Shown here: positions 46,782-59,100 of the stretch, piece by piece
Position numbering within the stretch: the first letter of the stretch is position 1
Layout: each line of letters starts with the position of its first letter
From: Chamaelirium japonicum
Lineage: Eukaryota; Streptophyta; Magnoliopsida; Liliales; Melanthiaceae
Direction: 5' to 3'
Length of the DNA stretch: 64,000 nt
Assembly (NCBI GenBank): GCA_947650365.1
Contig: OX393555.1
Location: 14,835,550 to 14,899,549, forward strand
Notes under the pieces: generated by a model
What the model saw: only the letters and a program-made list of their open reading frames with translations
Databases searched by the model: none
What the model was told of the DNA's origin: nothing
Program-made: the position numbers and the translations under genes

Positions 46782-47066
46782 ACATCGGCGGGTGTCCCGA
46801 AACCTTTCGGGCAATGGCCCACTTCAGGCTCGAACTAATCCCTCCGGGAGTGAAGCCCGACCCACTCGGCAATTCCCACTTCACTCCTGGGTAAATCGAG
46901 GGGAGGAAGAGTTGAACCCACAACCTCATCACCAAAGCATCAGTTGCTTTGCCAACTCTCCAATCCCCTGGTGGCTTTGCCAACGATCGATATAGCTTTT
47001 TAGATTTGATGTATATGGAGGTTTGAAATTTTTTGACTTTTTGTGGATGTCCAATCTAAGGCAATG
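46648..47066. mobile_element. MITE with a SINE inside
   Basis: The ends CATTGCCTTAGATCGTCCAC and (reverse) CATTGCCTTAGATTGGACAT, both followed by CCACAAAAA, are terminal inverted repeats. Without the SINE and its target duplication the element is about 170 bp. No coding capacity. The superfamily is not determined. Confidence 0.65.
46751..46982 (-). mobile_element. SINE family 1, copy 3
   Basis: Minus-strand copy with head CCACCAGGGGATTGGAGAGT, B-box-like GTGGGTTCAACTCTTCC, body GAGTGGGTCGGGCTTCACTC and a tail of about 30 A. A 19-bp target duplication (ACGATCGATATAGCTTTTT) lies at 46737-46755 and 46983-47001. The long pure tail and perfect flanks mark it as the youngest of the three copies. 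Confidence 0.9.
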
Positions 47067-48616
47067 TGATCGTGCTCGCACAAAAAATCAGAGAATTCTG
47101 AAAATTCTATCCAACTATTAGGATGACGGGGAAAAGTATGAATCAAAAAATGATGAATCTACTAGAATTAGGACAGAGTTTGCTTAGACTACCTGAATCT
47201 CTAGAAGCATTCCAGTAATGTAAGAAAAACCAAGCCTTGCAGCAGCTCCGATGGTAGTGAAGATCAAAGATTTGCTCGCATTTGAACCCATCCATGTTGT
47301 AATCTCAACTAAAACCGCCATTGTCGATCCCAAGCCAGGATGAGAAAGGTTGTTAAGTTCAAAGCTAATCGTAGCTCAAACTATGACATGAAACCTAATT
47401 CGATAAACATGAATGCTAGGTCGTCACCCGTAAGTAGTGATTTATCAAATGCATCTTACATTATAGTAAAAGTAGAATATAATGTAGATCTTAGCAAATA
47501 TGAATTGAAATGTGGCCTATCAACATGAATGTCCTAGCTCCACCCTTGACTAAAACTAAAATACTGGATTTGGAATGCAATCAAAGCCTAAGAGTATGAG
47601 ATTTAAAATATACCTTAAGTGCCACCAGAAATGTCCAATTATTCCATTTCTAATAATGGGTACCACCCAAAAGATCAAAAAAGAGAACAAAATAAACAAG
47701 TGAGCATTTCCATTGTCCAAAAGTTTGAGAATTTGGGTTTGGGTTCGGACCATGTAAAAAAGCAAACAGGTTTGGATTCGGATTCAGATTTGGTCGGCTC
47801 GGCTGTTTTGGCAAAATAATATTAAAAAAAAGAGATAATTTTAGTGTCTGATTCACCCGATTCGAGCCCGAATCGATCGTTTCTGATCCAAGTCTTGTGA
47901 TATATGAAACATGGAATAGTTACTAACTACATATATTTCATTCAAGTGTACAAGCATGGTATGAACCAAATCCGCATCATACCTGATTTTGGGGCATAAT
48001 GTGGGTTCGGTGGCTCGGATAGACCAAAATCCGAACCAGTTCAGGTTCAGAAGACCATGATTATCCCTAGCAATTTCAAAACTTAATTGAAATTACACAT
48101 TCTACTAAAGCTGTAATATTTTTTCTCCTGCTTTTGAGAGAATCAAGATACCAAAATAATTGCCAATCTATTCTAGCCCCATTTTAATATGCTCTATCAC
48201 ATAGAATTCAGTTGGATATATGGTTTCAAGAAGGAAAAAATCACTAGGGTTCATATGAATTGTAATAAATGGGATTAGATCTTATTTGACCATTAATAAT
48301 AACATCAATGACAAGAACATGTAGATCAGCTATTGCGCATTTTCTTCAAGCGTTTTTTTTATTTCTTTTTCTTCATAAATCGAGACATTCTCGAGAGTTT
48401 GTATGGGTTGTCCTTAATCTTAGGGTTGTAAGTCTCCTCTTTCCGCTCTTTTCACTTCTAATAGCTTCCTTCCTACTGAAATCGGAATATTCCCGAATGG
48501 TTAAAGGCTTTCAATACCAAACATATCATTATTTTACAAATGTAAAAATTTTATATCTCGATTTGAAATATTGAGGAAATATATTTTTCATATTAGGATT
48601 CTATATGTTGCATTCT
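47067..48616. other. Intergenic, possible old hAT remnant
   Basis: No gene was found. Between 47730 and 48060 there are GGTTTGGATTCGGATTCAG-like and CCGAACCAGTTCAGGTTCAG words, typical of the interior of plant hAT-like elements, but both termini could not be paired. The plus-strand frame at 48308-48574 is AT-rich and has no recognisable family. Confidence 0.35.
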
Positions 48617-48801
48617 AATTATTATGAATCGATGTATCTAGAAATTTTACAGCACCATGATCAAAGTGGACATGCGATTTAGGTGTTACATTTACATTTA
48701 AAACTATATTAAATGTAAATGCAATACCTAAATCACATGTCCACTTTGATCATAGTGCTCTAAAAGTTCTAGATACATAGATCATCATAATAATTGTGCT
48801 A
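48617..48801. repeat. Foldback element with about 85-bp arms
   Basis: The left arm (about 48617-48703) and right arm (about 48708-48801) are inverted copies with few mismatches. The core words ATGATCAAAGTGGACATG and TTTAGGTRTTRCATTTACAT pair across a loop of only a few bases. It is probably a MITE, or the remains of an inverted duplication. Such a transcript would make one long hairpin. No coding sequence. Confidence 0.8.
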
Positions 48802-50172
48802 GGGTATACCAATCAATGAATTCTATGAATATGACACAGAATCAAGCAATCAAATTTCAAACTTGGTTACGTCGGAATTCCGGAAAGCTGGGATATTTTG
48901 GTAAAATTTTGTGAAATATCATGGATAATTTGGGACATCAGTACACAAGAAGAAAATTTCGGTGTATTTAGGCAAATTTATGTATATGATGTTTTGTTTA
49001 GGTATCCCGGATTTTTCATTCCTAGCATCGAATAGCCACGCATGAGACAAATGCCACAAATATGAACAGGTCAATATAATGATGCAAGAAAAGTAAGAGT
49101 AAATTGCGTAATATAACGGTGAATAGAAATAAATTTTGATTCATAATAAACGAGCGACAAACTAATGAAAATCCAAATGGAATTGGCGAGTAAAAGAGAT
49201 TAGGAAAGGCAATATAAAGAAAAAAGGGAGAACTACCTCTGTAATGACCGTGCTCATTGTTAGGGTATGATATGGACCATGTCGAGCATCCTACAAAATG
49301 GTTATCGGATGGAAGCTAATGTCCAGCGATAGTCGTGTGATGTGATTACCACAAAGAGAAACAAAATGAGAAAGCAAATACTCTGCACGTATGGATTGGG
49401 ACGATGAGTAGCTTTCAACACGTAACGGGCATCATCTATCAACCAAGGTTTTTAATGTCGATTTCGTTATCGATGTCGGTAGGTCAAAAAAAGAAAATTT
49501 GCAGGATTTCGGTCAAATGTCGATATAAATTGTGTTTTTTAATAAAAATTTTGGTGGAAATTTGTTAGATATCGATCAAATTTCAGTCATATGTTGATCA
49601 AATATCGGTATGTTATGAAAAAAAAACTCTGAAGGGAGAAAAAAGATGAAAATTTTCACTAAGAAGAGAGACTATTTAACTGAAAAAGATGGTTTTAAGC
49701 GAGATTGTCCAAAAAAAAACATAAACATACGAATGTCATTTTTTGGTCAAAAATGGGTCATTCCAGCGGACATTTCGTGATGTCGAACCGAAATTTGGTA
49801 CTATAGAGATTTCTGTCAATTTCTACATCGGAACCTAAAAAAATACATGTTTTGATCATTTCAAAGAAATTTGGTAAGAATCAAAACAGATACATCAACC
49901 ATGAAATTTGCAGTTCTAATCATGAAAGACAAGAACATACCCTAAAGATCTCAACTTTTCATGGATTCCAAGTTTGGAACAAGCAAAACATTAACAATCG
50001 AGAAATCAAAGAAAATCATAAAAAAATTCGACGACCACCAAAGATAGATAAACTAGTTCTCAATTGTTTCCAAATGAAAGCAGGGAAATAGTCACCACCA
50101 CAGTGTTTAAAACTAAACACATCGCAAGCAAAATCCTACAGAAGCATACTGGCGCCGCCGATGATGGTGTGC
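48802..50172. other. 3' flank of RPS17, no other gene
   Basis: Between 49440 and 49830 repeated words of the type TTTCGGTCAAATGTCGAT resemble degraded transposon interior. Nothing is supported as coding. The 3' untranslated region of RPS17 should lie in the last few hundred bases; no unambiguous AATAAA was seen. Confidence 0.4.
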
Positions 50173-50601
50173 TTAGTTCCGACGGCCGGGGAAGCCGCCA
50201 CCAGGGCGCCCGGCGTAAACGGGAGCGGAGGGGGCGTCGGCCTGCTGCTGGACGCCGGGGAGGTCGGCCATGCCGAGCGAGGCGAGCATCTCGATGGTCT
50301 CCTTGTCGACCTCGATGGCGTCGATCCTGATGGCGGACTCGTCGGGGACGAAGTCCATGCGGCGCTCGCGCTCCTCCTCCTGGAGCTTGAGGGAGATGCC
50401 GCGGACGGGACCGCGCTGGATCCGGCGCATCAGGTGGGTGGAGAAGCCGGCGATCTTGTTGCGGAGGCGCTTCGACGGGATGATCGCCACCTCCTCCAGG
50501 ATCTTCTTGTTGGTGTGGAAGTCCAGCGTCATCCGCGAGTAGTAGCGCTCTATCACCTGCCGGGACGACTTCTTCACCGTCTTCGTCCTCACGCGACCCA
50601 T
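50173..50601 (-). CDS. RPS17: 40S ribosomal protein S17 (eS17)
   Basis: This is an intronless frame of 142 codons. The product is a component of the small cytosolic ribosomal subunit, on its head side. The start [20 protein letters not shown] is the conserved eS17 N terminus. It is followed by [51 protein letters not shown] and FVPDESAI, then a variable plant-type tail rich in Gly, Pro and Ala. The length matches plant eS17 (about 140 residues). A longer frame opens 31 codons upstream (50694), but that segment is leader sequence with telo-box words, and ATG at 50601 gives the family start. Coding GC is very high at third positions, in contrast to the AT-rich surroundings. No breaks were seen, so it is probably functional. 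The lack of introns does not by itself show a processed copy, because upstream promoter motifs are present. Confidence 0.95.
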   Translation of the reverse strand: MGRVRTKTVKKSSRQVIERYYSRMTLDFHTNKKILEEVAIIPSKRLRNKIAGFSTHLMRRIQRGPVRGISLKLQEEERERRMDFVPDESAIRIDAIEVDKETIEMLASLGMADLPGVQQQADAPSAPVYAGRPGGGFPGRRN

Positions 50602-50631
50602 CTCCGCCGCCGCCGCTTCTTCCTCAAGTGC

Positions 50632-50732
50632 TAGGGTTAGGGTTTCGCCTCTGGTCCGTTCCGATCTGCGCTCTAGGGTTTGGGGCTGCGGCACGTGTGC
50701 GGTATTTCTACGGACGCCATTGTTTAGGGTTT
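50632..50732 (-). promoter_or_regulatory. Telo-box cluster of the RPS17 promoter and leader
   Basis: The telo-box core AAACCCTA occurs on the gene strand at about 50632-50645 (as AAACCCTAACCCTA), 50674-50681 and 50725-50732, within 130 bp of the start codon. A CACGTG G-box core lies at 50692-50697. Telo-boxes are characteristic of plant ribosomal-protein genes and link expression to growing tissue. Their presence argues that this copy has its native promoter. Confidence 0.75.
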
Positions 50733-50789
50733 AAAATCATCTTCTGATAACGGCGTCTAAGGGGAGCCATGTAACATCTTTATCACGTT

Positions 50790-51220
50790 AACGCCGTTTA
50801 TAAAGGTTGGCCAGTTTTTAAAATAGTAACATTTGTGTGACCATTGTTAAAGAGTGCTTTGCATTAGTTTTTTTGCTATAGTACTTTTGTTGCAGTATTT
50901 TTGCTACAATATTTTTTAAAAAGTAACATTTTCGTGTAAGAAAGTGTCAATTGCTACGATGTTTTTTGCCACAGTGTTTGCTATAATATTTTGTTGCAGT
51001 ATTTTGGATCTCGCACCAGAGTTTCACAATGTAAAACCGGTTGCTCGTGATATGTTCGAACGAAGGTTAATTGAAGGGTGATTTTGTCATTTTAATGGGG
51101 AAGTAAAAAATTGTGGCTAGGGACCTGCACTAAAATGCATCTTTTTCGGAGGAACCTGATATAAAATAAAAAAAATCATGTCCTTACTATAAACCCAACC
51201 TGTTTTTAGGGACCTAAAGC
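50790..51220. repeat. Dispersed repeat, copy 2
   Basis: Partner of 46050-46510. It has repeated TTTTTGCTAYAGT and TTGCTACAATATTTT words, then TTTTGTCATTTTAATGGGG and ACTAAAATGCATCTTTTTCG. It lies 60-500 bp upstream of the RPS17 telo-boxes and so forms the distal promoter region of that gene. Confidence 0.5.
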
Positions 51221-51519
51221 TTAGTCCTCCATATTAATTATAATAAGTGCCTTGGGATGAACCCTAAACGGACCCATAAGAATCAACAAAATGGCATCAA
51301 ATTCTCTCTTTGGAAATATAAGCATATTGAAATTCCCCAAACCTTTGGTTAGAGGTTTGATTTAGATTTCAGAGTCTTCAAATTTTTTAGAAGAGCTTCA
51401 TGCCTGAGATGCAAATATAGCACCTAGAGATAGGGGTGCATTTAAGTTGAGATTAAAGAGATAGAAAGAAAGAGGGGAACGCTTCAAACAGCTAGGAAGA
51501 GAGAGGGTCGTAGTTCCTA

Positions 51520-51608
51520 ATGCAATTAAGGAAGGGGGGACGATTTTCCAAGCCTTCTCTTAGATTTATCCTGAGGACAACAGGCCCCCCTTCTCCTTTG
51601 TTCGGTTT

Positions 51609-51647
<39 letters not shown>

Positions 51648-51669
51648 TCATCTCAGATGTGAAGAGAAG

Positions 51670-51758
<89 letters not shown>

Positions 51759-52914
51759 TCATCTCAGATGCAACGAGAAGATTGTCTCTTTCTCCCTCTT
51801 ATCTTCTTTTCATAATGTGGGTGTGAGATTGAGGAAGATCGCTTGTACTCTGAGGCACTCAAAGATTTGAGTGCAATGATCTGAAACGATTTGCGAGATC
51901 GGGTGAACCTAAAGAGATTTATCTCTCCATTACGCAAGGATACTTATGTCTTCTTCAACTTTGAAGAAAAACATCGCGGTGTTAAATCCCGCATGAAGGT
52001 ATTGTTGGAAGATGGAGGCTAGGGTTTGGAGAGAACGGTATGCTCTTCATTGAGGGACTCAAGCCCAATATATATGTACATGTATACCCATACAACCCGA
52101 CCCGACTGTACATGTAACCCGACCCATCTCTATACATTAACACTCCCCCTTAAACTCACGGTGGATCATAGACCGAGAGTTTGCTGATAAAATGCCGGAA
52201 GCGAGCAATCGTAAGGGGCTTCGTCAGAAAATCAGCAGTCTGCTCCGATGATGGAATGAATGGCAAGGAGATGGTATGGTGAAGAAACTCTTGGCAAACG
52301 TAGTGACAATCAACCTCAATGTGTTTTGTTCGCTCGTGGAAGACCAGGTTGCTAGCAATCTGAATAGCACTCCGGTTGTCACAGAAGAGAGGCGTGGGTC
52401 TGGATATCACAACTTCCAGATCGAGTAGAAGGCGGTGAAGCCAGACAATCTCTGCGGTGGTTGAAGTCATAGCCCTGTATTCGGCTTCGGTGCTGGAGCG
52501 AGCAGCAGACTCCTATTTCTTGCTTCGCCAAGAAATAAGAGAATCACCAAGAAACACACAGTATCCGGTAGTAGAACGGCGAGTGGCCACATATCATGCC
52601 CAATCTGTATCGGAGTAGGCACGCAGCACCAACGGAGAGATGGAGGGAAAAAGTAGTGAACGGGTGATGGTGACTCGGAGGTAGCGGATAATCCGAATGA
52701 CTGCTGCATAGTGAACTGAACGTGGAGCCTGAACAAACTGACTGACAATGCCAACAGCATGGGCAATGTCTGGCCGGGTCATAATGAGGTAGACAAGCAT
52801 CCCAACCAGCCTCTGGTAGTGGGAGACATCCTGGAGCGGCTCACCATCTGTAGCAAGAAGCTTCAAATGAAGCTCCATGGGTGTGTCAGCAGTGCGAGAG
52901 TCAGTAAGAGCAGC
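51520..52914 (-). mobile_element. Ty1-copia fossil: end of pol and 3' LTR
   Basis: On the minus strand, late pol sequence covers about 52914-52156. It includes YQRLVGMLVYLIMTRPDIAH and the RNase H region with TAEIVWLHRLLLDL, FCDNRSAIQIA and TKHIEVDCHYV. A polypurine tract (TAAGGGGGAG, 52144-52153) precedes the 3' LTR, which starts TGTTAATG at 52142 and runs to about 51520 (lower end uncertain). It is broken, with a few breaks. The upstream part of pol is cut off by a Ty3-gypsy insertion at 52915. Confidence 0.8.
51613..51755. repeat. Two (CT)n tracts with a repeated 30-bp spacer
   Basis: CT runs at 51613-51644 and 51672-51755 are each followed by GTTTCATCTCAGATG and GAGAAGATT, so one unit was duplicated inside the copia LTR. 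Confidence 0.9.
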
Positions 52915-55030
52915 TGTATGTGCAGAAAAAGATTTGGGTCGTCTTTATTGCAAACACATGAAGATTAAAAGAGTGTCGGGACCTGGGGACTCGGGGGTGG
53001 TGAGCCGGGGGCAGCGAATATTGATCAAGAGATTGTGGGAGAGATCCTCTGGAGGGTCCCTTTGATCCACGTCTTCATGTGGTATTCATTCGAGAGCTCT
53101 GAAGGGGTTGCCCAGGATAGAGGTCTTTACAGGGTGAGGGTTTTTGAGAGGCTAAGGAGTATCCGCCGTTGCTTTTGTCCCTTCCGTGCTTCGTGCTTTC
53201 TCGGCTATGGGGTTTTTAGCTTCGTTCCTCGGTCTTCGTGTCTTCCTCGATCCTTGCTTGACCTCGGCGTCCTTGATCGTCGGTTCGCGGCATCGATCGT
53301 GCTTTTGGCATCGGCTTTAGATTTGGATTTCGGCTTTGGCTTGGCTTTGGCGTGGCTCTGGCTTTTGCTTTGCTTTGGCGCTTGCGCTTGGACATAGACG
53401 GGGGGAGACTTGTGATGCTTTCGTTCTTCCGGACTTCGTGTCGTATCGGCTAGAACGTGCGGTGCTTTTGCTCGTGACCGGCGTAGTCGCTTGGCTTTGG
53501 CACTTGCGTTACTTTGGCGCGGGCTTTACCGAGGCTTTTGCTCTGGCTTCTTGCGTTGGCTTTTGCTTCGGCGTCGACTCGATCTTCTTCTCGGATGGCG
53601 GTGGCTACTTCTTCAAGGCTTCTAGCTTCTGGCTTCCTCAACGGTTTAGGTGTTGACTAGACTTTTCTTCTTCTCTAGGCTTCTTTGGTGTGATCGGATT
53701 CGAAGTGTTCCTTTGAAGACGGTGGGGGTAGCACCGATCTCCGTGCGACGGTTGTAGCATCGGCTTTGCTTTGAAGACGACGGGTATAGCGATGCTTCGG
53801 GTATTCCTCTCCAAACTTTCTTCTTCGTGGATGGAGTGGACGTTTGTCGAAGGCGACGGGTGATGACGCTTCGGTCTTCTTCTCCAGGCTTTTGGGCTTG
53901 ATCGGAGTCGAAGGCTTGTTGGAGATGACAGGATGGTGCCGCTCCGATATTCTTCTCCGACCTTTGCTTCTGGCATCGGAGTCGAAGGGTTCTTCTTCTC
54001 CGAGCTTTCTTCTTCGTGCACGGAGTCGAAGGCTTGATCTTCTTGTGCAAGGGTCTTCACGTTGATGAGGGCTTTTAATGGACTAAGCCGGTCCCGAAGG
54101 GATAGGCTTAATCGTACCTCGTGAAGCCTTGGGTCAATGAAGAGCTCTTCTCCTCTTCTGCAGAGCTTCCTCGCTTTGTCTTCAGCTTGCGACCTGTGAC
54201 CCCTTCGACCTCTTGAGCCTTCCCCCTCCCCCTCTATTTATAGGTGAGGGGGGAGGGGAGAGATATGGGAAGTTTAATTTTAAATCCCTTTAATATCTCT
54301 CCCATAATTACCCAATATTTATTCTTCAATTGAAGAGAGGAATAAACTTTTATTTGTTTTCCTTTTCCGGCGGGGTAATTATGGCTGAATCTTGCACATG
54401 AAATCGATGGCGACCCAGCTCTTCTTCTTGTCCGTCGGATCGAGGGATCGGCGCAGATCCACGCATAAGTAGACGTCATACGCAACCTCCCCCCACGCAT
54501 GGCGGTCTTTCTTTTCTTTTTCTTCTTTTCTTTTTCTTCTTTTCTTTCCTTTTCTTTCTTTATTTTCTTTCCTTTTCTTTCTTTCTTTCTTTTCTTTCCT
54601 TTTCTTTCTTTCTTTTCTTTCTTTTTCTTTTCCTTGCATGGCCGACCGCCCCCTACCCACGGGTAGGGGGCTCAGGTTCCAAGAAGGGGGGCCGGGTGGG
54701 CCCTACTTGGGGATGGGCTCACCTGGCCTCTTTTTTGGCGCGGGTCGGGTCCGGTTTCCCCTTTTGAGTCGGTGCATGCGAGTCGAGTTCGAGTCCGGGT
54801 CCGAGTACGTGTCGGGTTTGCATCCGTATTGGTGCATGCAAGTCGGGTTCGGGCCCGAGTGTATGTCGGGTTTGCCTCCGCATAGGTGCATGCCAGTCGG
54901 GTCCGGGTTAGACACAATTTGTGTGTCTACAAGTGCCCCCCCAAGGATGAGTGCGCTGGCGGAAACATGTAGGGTTTGTGCACGTAGAGCACTTGTCCTT
55001 GATTCATTCCTTTTGTGGACGGGGTTGGGG

Positions 55031-55075
55031 GCTTATTTAAGGGCCCCTACCCCCTTCATCTCACACATTGCTCTT
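55031..55075 (+). promoter_or_regulatory. Promoter-like sequence for the antisense gene
   Basis: A TATA-like TTATTTAAGG (about 55031-55040) with a CATCTCACACATTGC stretch about 30 bp downstream reads on the plus strand, about 100 bp inside the 3' LTR border and upstream of the antisense gene. The other copy of this LTR region (24410-24440) keeps TATTTAAGG on the equivalent strand. Activity is inferred. Confidence 0.4.
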
Positions 55076-56197
55076 ACAAAGGCTCCGCCGACTTTCGGAG
55101 ACCGTCGTCGGAAGAGTGCTGCCTGGGGTTGCACGTGACTTGCTCCGTCTTCTTGGTGTCGCCTCTTTCATCGGCGGCGACGGCGATAGTGCGCGACTTG
55201 AAGATTGTTGCGAAGGCGGGCTCAAAGCGATAGGGCAATGACGACCGCGGCGAGGAGGACGGAGGAGCACGGCGGAGGTGCTGGCCGCCTTCGTCTTCCT
55301 CTTTCTTCCTCTTCTTCTTCTTCTTCTTCTTTTCTCTTCTTTTCTTTTTCTTTTCTTTCTTCTTCTTCTCTGGTTCTTCTGCCTCTGGTTCGTGGAGGCA
55401 GTGGCCGGGGCGTGGGGTGCAGCTGCGGCACGGGGCCCGGGTGCGGAGGTGCGCGGGTAGTGGCGCGCGCGGGGTGTGGCTGCGGCGCGGGCGGGCACGA
55501 AGACCAGGGCGGCGCGGGGCAGGCGATGGCGTGCGGTAGTCAGGCGGTCGCGGCTCCGGTTTGGTCGGGCGTCGATCGGGCCGGAGCAGTCGAGGCGAAC
55601 CCCCCCCCCCCCCCCCCCCCCCCCCGACTAGATTGGAGAAGAAGAGGAGAAAGGGGGCTATGGGACCCCTCCCCTCTTTTGTTTGTTGGGTTCTGATTGG
55701 GGGGAGAGGAGGCTGCGGGCCCCTCTCTTCCTTTTAAATAATTTTTTTTTTGAGGGGTCGGGTGCGGAGAACAGCAGCGGCAGTAGTGGGATCCACGGAC
55801 GGTGTTGTTGGCTGTGGGTTCACAGGCGAGTGGCATAGAGCGGCGCGGTGGCCGGCTGTGGATCCAGTGCAAGCGGGGTCCCGGCCGGGCACGGGTCCAC
55901 GAAGGTGACGCTACGTGGATGACGCAAGTGGGCGCAAGCGTGTCACAGCAACGGCGGGCGGCGGCAGGTAGCCGGCACGGGTGGTGTCGGTGCGGGTAGC
56001 GTGCAGACACAGCACGACGAAGGGGTGGTTGGCCGGCACGGGCAGCGCACGGACCCCGGGAGTGCGGCGCGAAGGCCAAGGCGCAGTGGCGACGTGACTT
56101 TGAGTCGAGCGGCCCCAGTCGAGTCGGAGAAGGGACGCGGTGGCGTGAGCCGGGCGGTCCTCCTGACAGGGGGCTGTGGACCCCTCGGGTTTCAATT

Positions 56198-59100
56198 GTG
56201 AACCCCTTTTTTTTTTTGCGCAGCTTCCCCCTGCTTGTTTTGACTTGCTTCTCTTCGTGTCCCTTCAGGATTCAAGTTTTCAAGGGTTTGACTTCACCAG
56301 GGTGGATAGCTGAGGACTTCTCCGATAGAAGTAGGTTCCTTCGCTTCGCCCTTACTCGGGTGTACCGCTACCGCAACTCGAGGAGAGAAGACCTTCTGTT
56401 GTTGCTCCGGGTTTTTATCCACGAGCGCATCACAGAGGATGGAGTCGCCGATGCGACTTGCAGGATGCCGAAGCTGAGCAAGAAAGTCTACACCGACGAG
56501 GCGATCTCCATGAAGCTCCTTCGTCCAAGCTTGAGTACGCCCTTTCACCATTGTGAAGAAGATTTTGTGCCCACACCGGTAGTTGCCTCGAAGATCTGCT
56601 CCCGCTTGACCCGATGGGGTGCCGACTCCTGGCCTCGGGGGGACGTCCAGTACCTCTGCGCTTTCGTGAGTGGATGAGCGAGCTCTCCGAAGTCTTTGGG
56701 GCGGAACCTGAGATGAAGCTGTTGTCAAAGTTTCTAGCGCCCGCTCGTCGAGAATATAGCCGTCCTGAGGAGATGTTTCGAGCTCTCTGTGAACTCTGGT
56801 GTCCAGCTACCAACACTTTTCTCACTGGAGCGGGAGAGATAGGGATCTCCCTCCGTGACGTCCACATCGTTTTTAAATGCCCTGAAGTGCGGAATTACTA
56901 TCAAGAAGAGGTGCCAGCTTTGAAGGACTTGCTAGATAGCAGCTTTGCCCCGAGCTCCTGCCTTCTTTTGTTCAAGGCATACGTCGTCATTGCAGTGCGG
57001 GATCAGTCGAACCGGGTTCGCCCTTCCTCTTGGGTCGACTTCTGGTTCAGAGGCGAGTACAGGTCCCCGGCACCTTCAGCTTACCCGATGTAGAAGGTTG
57101 CTCAAATGAAGAGGCCTCCACTGTGTTCTTTTGTGAGACCTATTGAGTCCTTGGCCCGAGTGAGGCATTCAATGGACGGAAAACAGAGCCCCTGGGAGGT
57201 CCTTGGTCTGAGGCGTGACTGCGAGGAGTGGCGGGCAGTTTATCGAGCCACCGGGCTGGTCGTCCTCCTTTGTCGGTTTGTGCTTCCCTGTCCCAGCGAG
57301 GTCATCCGTCCGGGGACCTTTCTTGCAGCCTCCCGGATGGCGAGGGGGGAGCTTTTCAATCTAGCTCCGGCAATGTTATGCGCCTTGTACCAGGGGCTGA
57401 GTGGTACTTACTGGAGCTTGTCCAGCTCGGACAATGCCAAAGGGGAGCTCGGTCGGTCTAATGCCTTTGGACCTCTGCACTATCTGTATGGCTGGACGGC
57501 TCTTCACTTCCCAAAAGGGATTTTCGTCAGACGTGGGCATCCAGCCGACCTGCCCTTCTTGCCGGGCGTAGGAGGTATCTTAAATGCTTTTATCAGCTGG
57601 GAGCGCCCGAAGGAGTATGCTCGCACTCTTTTGCAGAGAATGGAAAGCACCGACTTCGAGTTTTTGTCAGAGCACTCAGTGCTACCTTTAGAGAGGTCGA
57701 CAGTCCATGACAACGAGGAGCTCTCGGATGGCTTGTATTGGAATATGGTCAGCTGCCGCCCCGGCTACTTGGTTTGGCGTCGGGTGGATATAGTGGAAGT
57801 GGAACAGTACTCCCCTCACCGCTTCGCTCGTCAGCAAGGATTTCGGTAGTAAGTTCCCGGTATGCCTCAGCGGTTGCAAGGGCGCATCAACCCACAGGAA
57901 GGTTATCGCCTCTGGGCGTCTCTTTATGCTCGACTGACTAGTGGCAGCTTCTTCCCTGGGACCAAGTCGGGGTTTTGGGATGCCACCACTCCAGGCTACG
58001 GCAAGTGGATTGAAGAGCGAGTATCCTCCTTGCTTGTGAGTCTCCCGGTTGACGTTCTGGCGAGCAGTGAGTTTAAAAATTTTAGCTTTGATCCTTCGGC
58101 GAGAGTGGAGGATCGTCGCCTCTAATTGGGGATTCAGATGACCGAGAAGAGTTGCAGTCGTCTTTCCAGTGCCCGTCGGGTTCCCTTTTCGGTTCCCGTG
58201 TTAGAAGCCGACCTCGCTAATACCCCCGGGCTGTCCTTTCTCTCGAAGATCGCTGTTGAGGGTGCGCCGCCCAAAAGATGAAAGGTGTGCATTCCCCGCG
58301 GGATGACTTCGAGGGTTCCTTGTCCGGTTGAGGATGTCGGGGAGCCCGGCCTTCTAAGAGATGAGGTGATCCCTCCGTCTGAGGCGGCTTCGTCCGACCT
58401 TGCAGGTATGAAGTTCTCCTTGTTTTGCTTCCTTTCCGTGCTCAGGAGGTTCCATTATACTGAGTAGTGTGTTTCTTTTGGGCAGATTCTGTTATAGTGG
58501 TGGAATGCGAGGCGAACTCTTCAAAGGCATCTCACGGGCATTCGTTTACTGGGGCCACGCAGGAAGTGCCTGGGGAGTGTGGGCTAGATGTTCCTCCGGA
58601 TGATCTGGACCTCCTCGAGATTTGCGGGGAGAACTTCCCTAGTGGCGATATCGATCTGGATGGCATCGACGTCGACGCTTTGTCTTTTCACGAGGAGGTC
58701 GAAGTTTCGAGTGTCGACAAGCGACGTTCCCCGACTACCGTTCTCTCAAGCTTGGTGGAGGAGACGATTGTTGCAACAATGGCGGCAGTTTCCCCAGTTT
58801 TGCCGGCCTCGTTTGCGAAGGCAGCTCCCGTGGCGACCACAATATAAGGGAAGGTTTTGCCCACGTACTCTTAGGCACCTCGCCCGAGTTTAAGGCCGAG
58901 GAGCAGAGTTTCGGAGTTTCTTCTTGCAAGTTGCCGGCAGTACATCAAGTCGACGCTAGAGCCCTTTCAAGACGTGGGCTTTGGTGCCCTCCAAGACTGG
59001 TGGTCTACCGATGGTGCAGAGTTTTGTGCGAGCCTGGAGGAGTTCAAAGTAGACAGTTCTTCTTTTGTTGCCCAGATGAACTTGCTCATGACTGACAGCG

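Noticed and set aside
50602-50694. Upstream extension of the RPS17 frame by 31 codons
   Set aside because: The segment is leader sequence with telo-box words; the conserved family start MGRVRTK begins at 50601.
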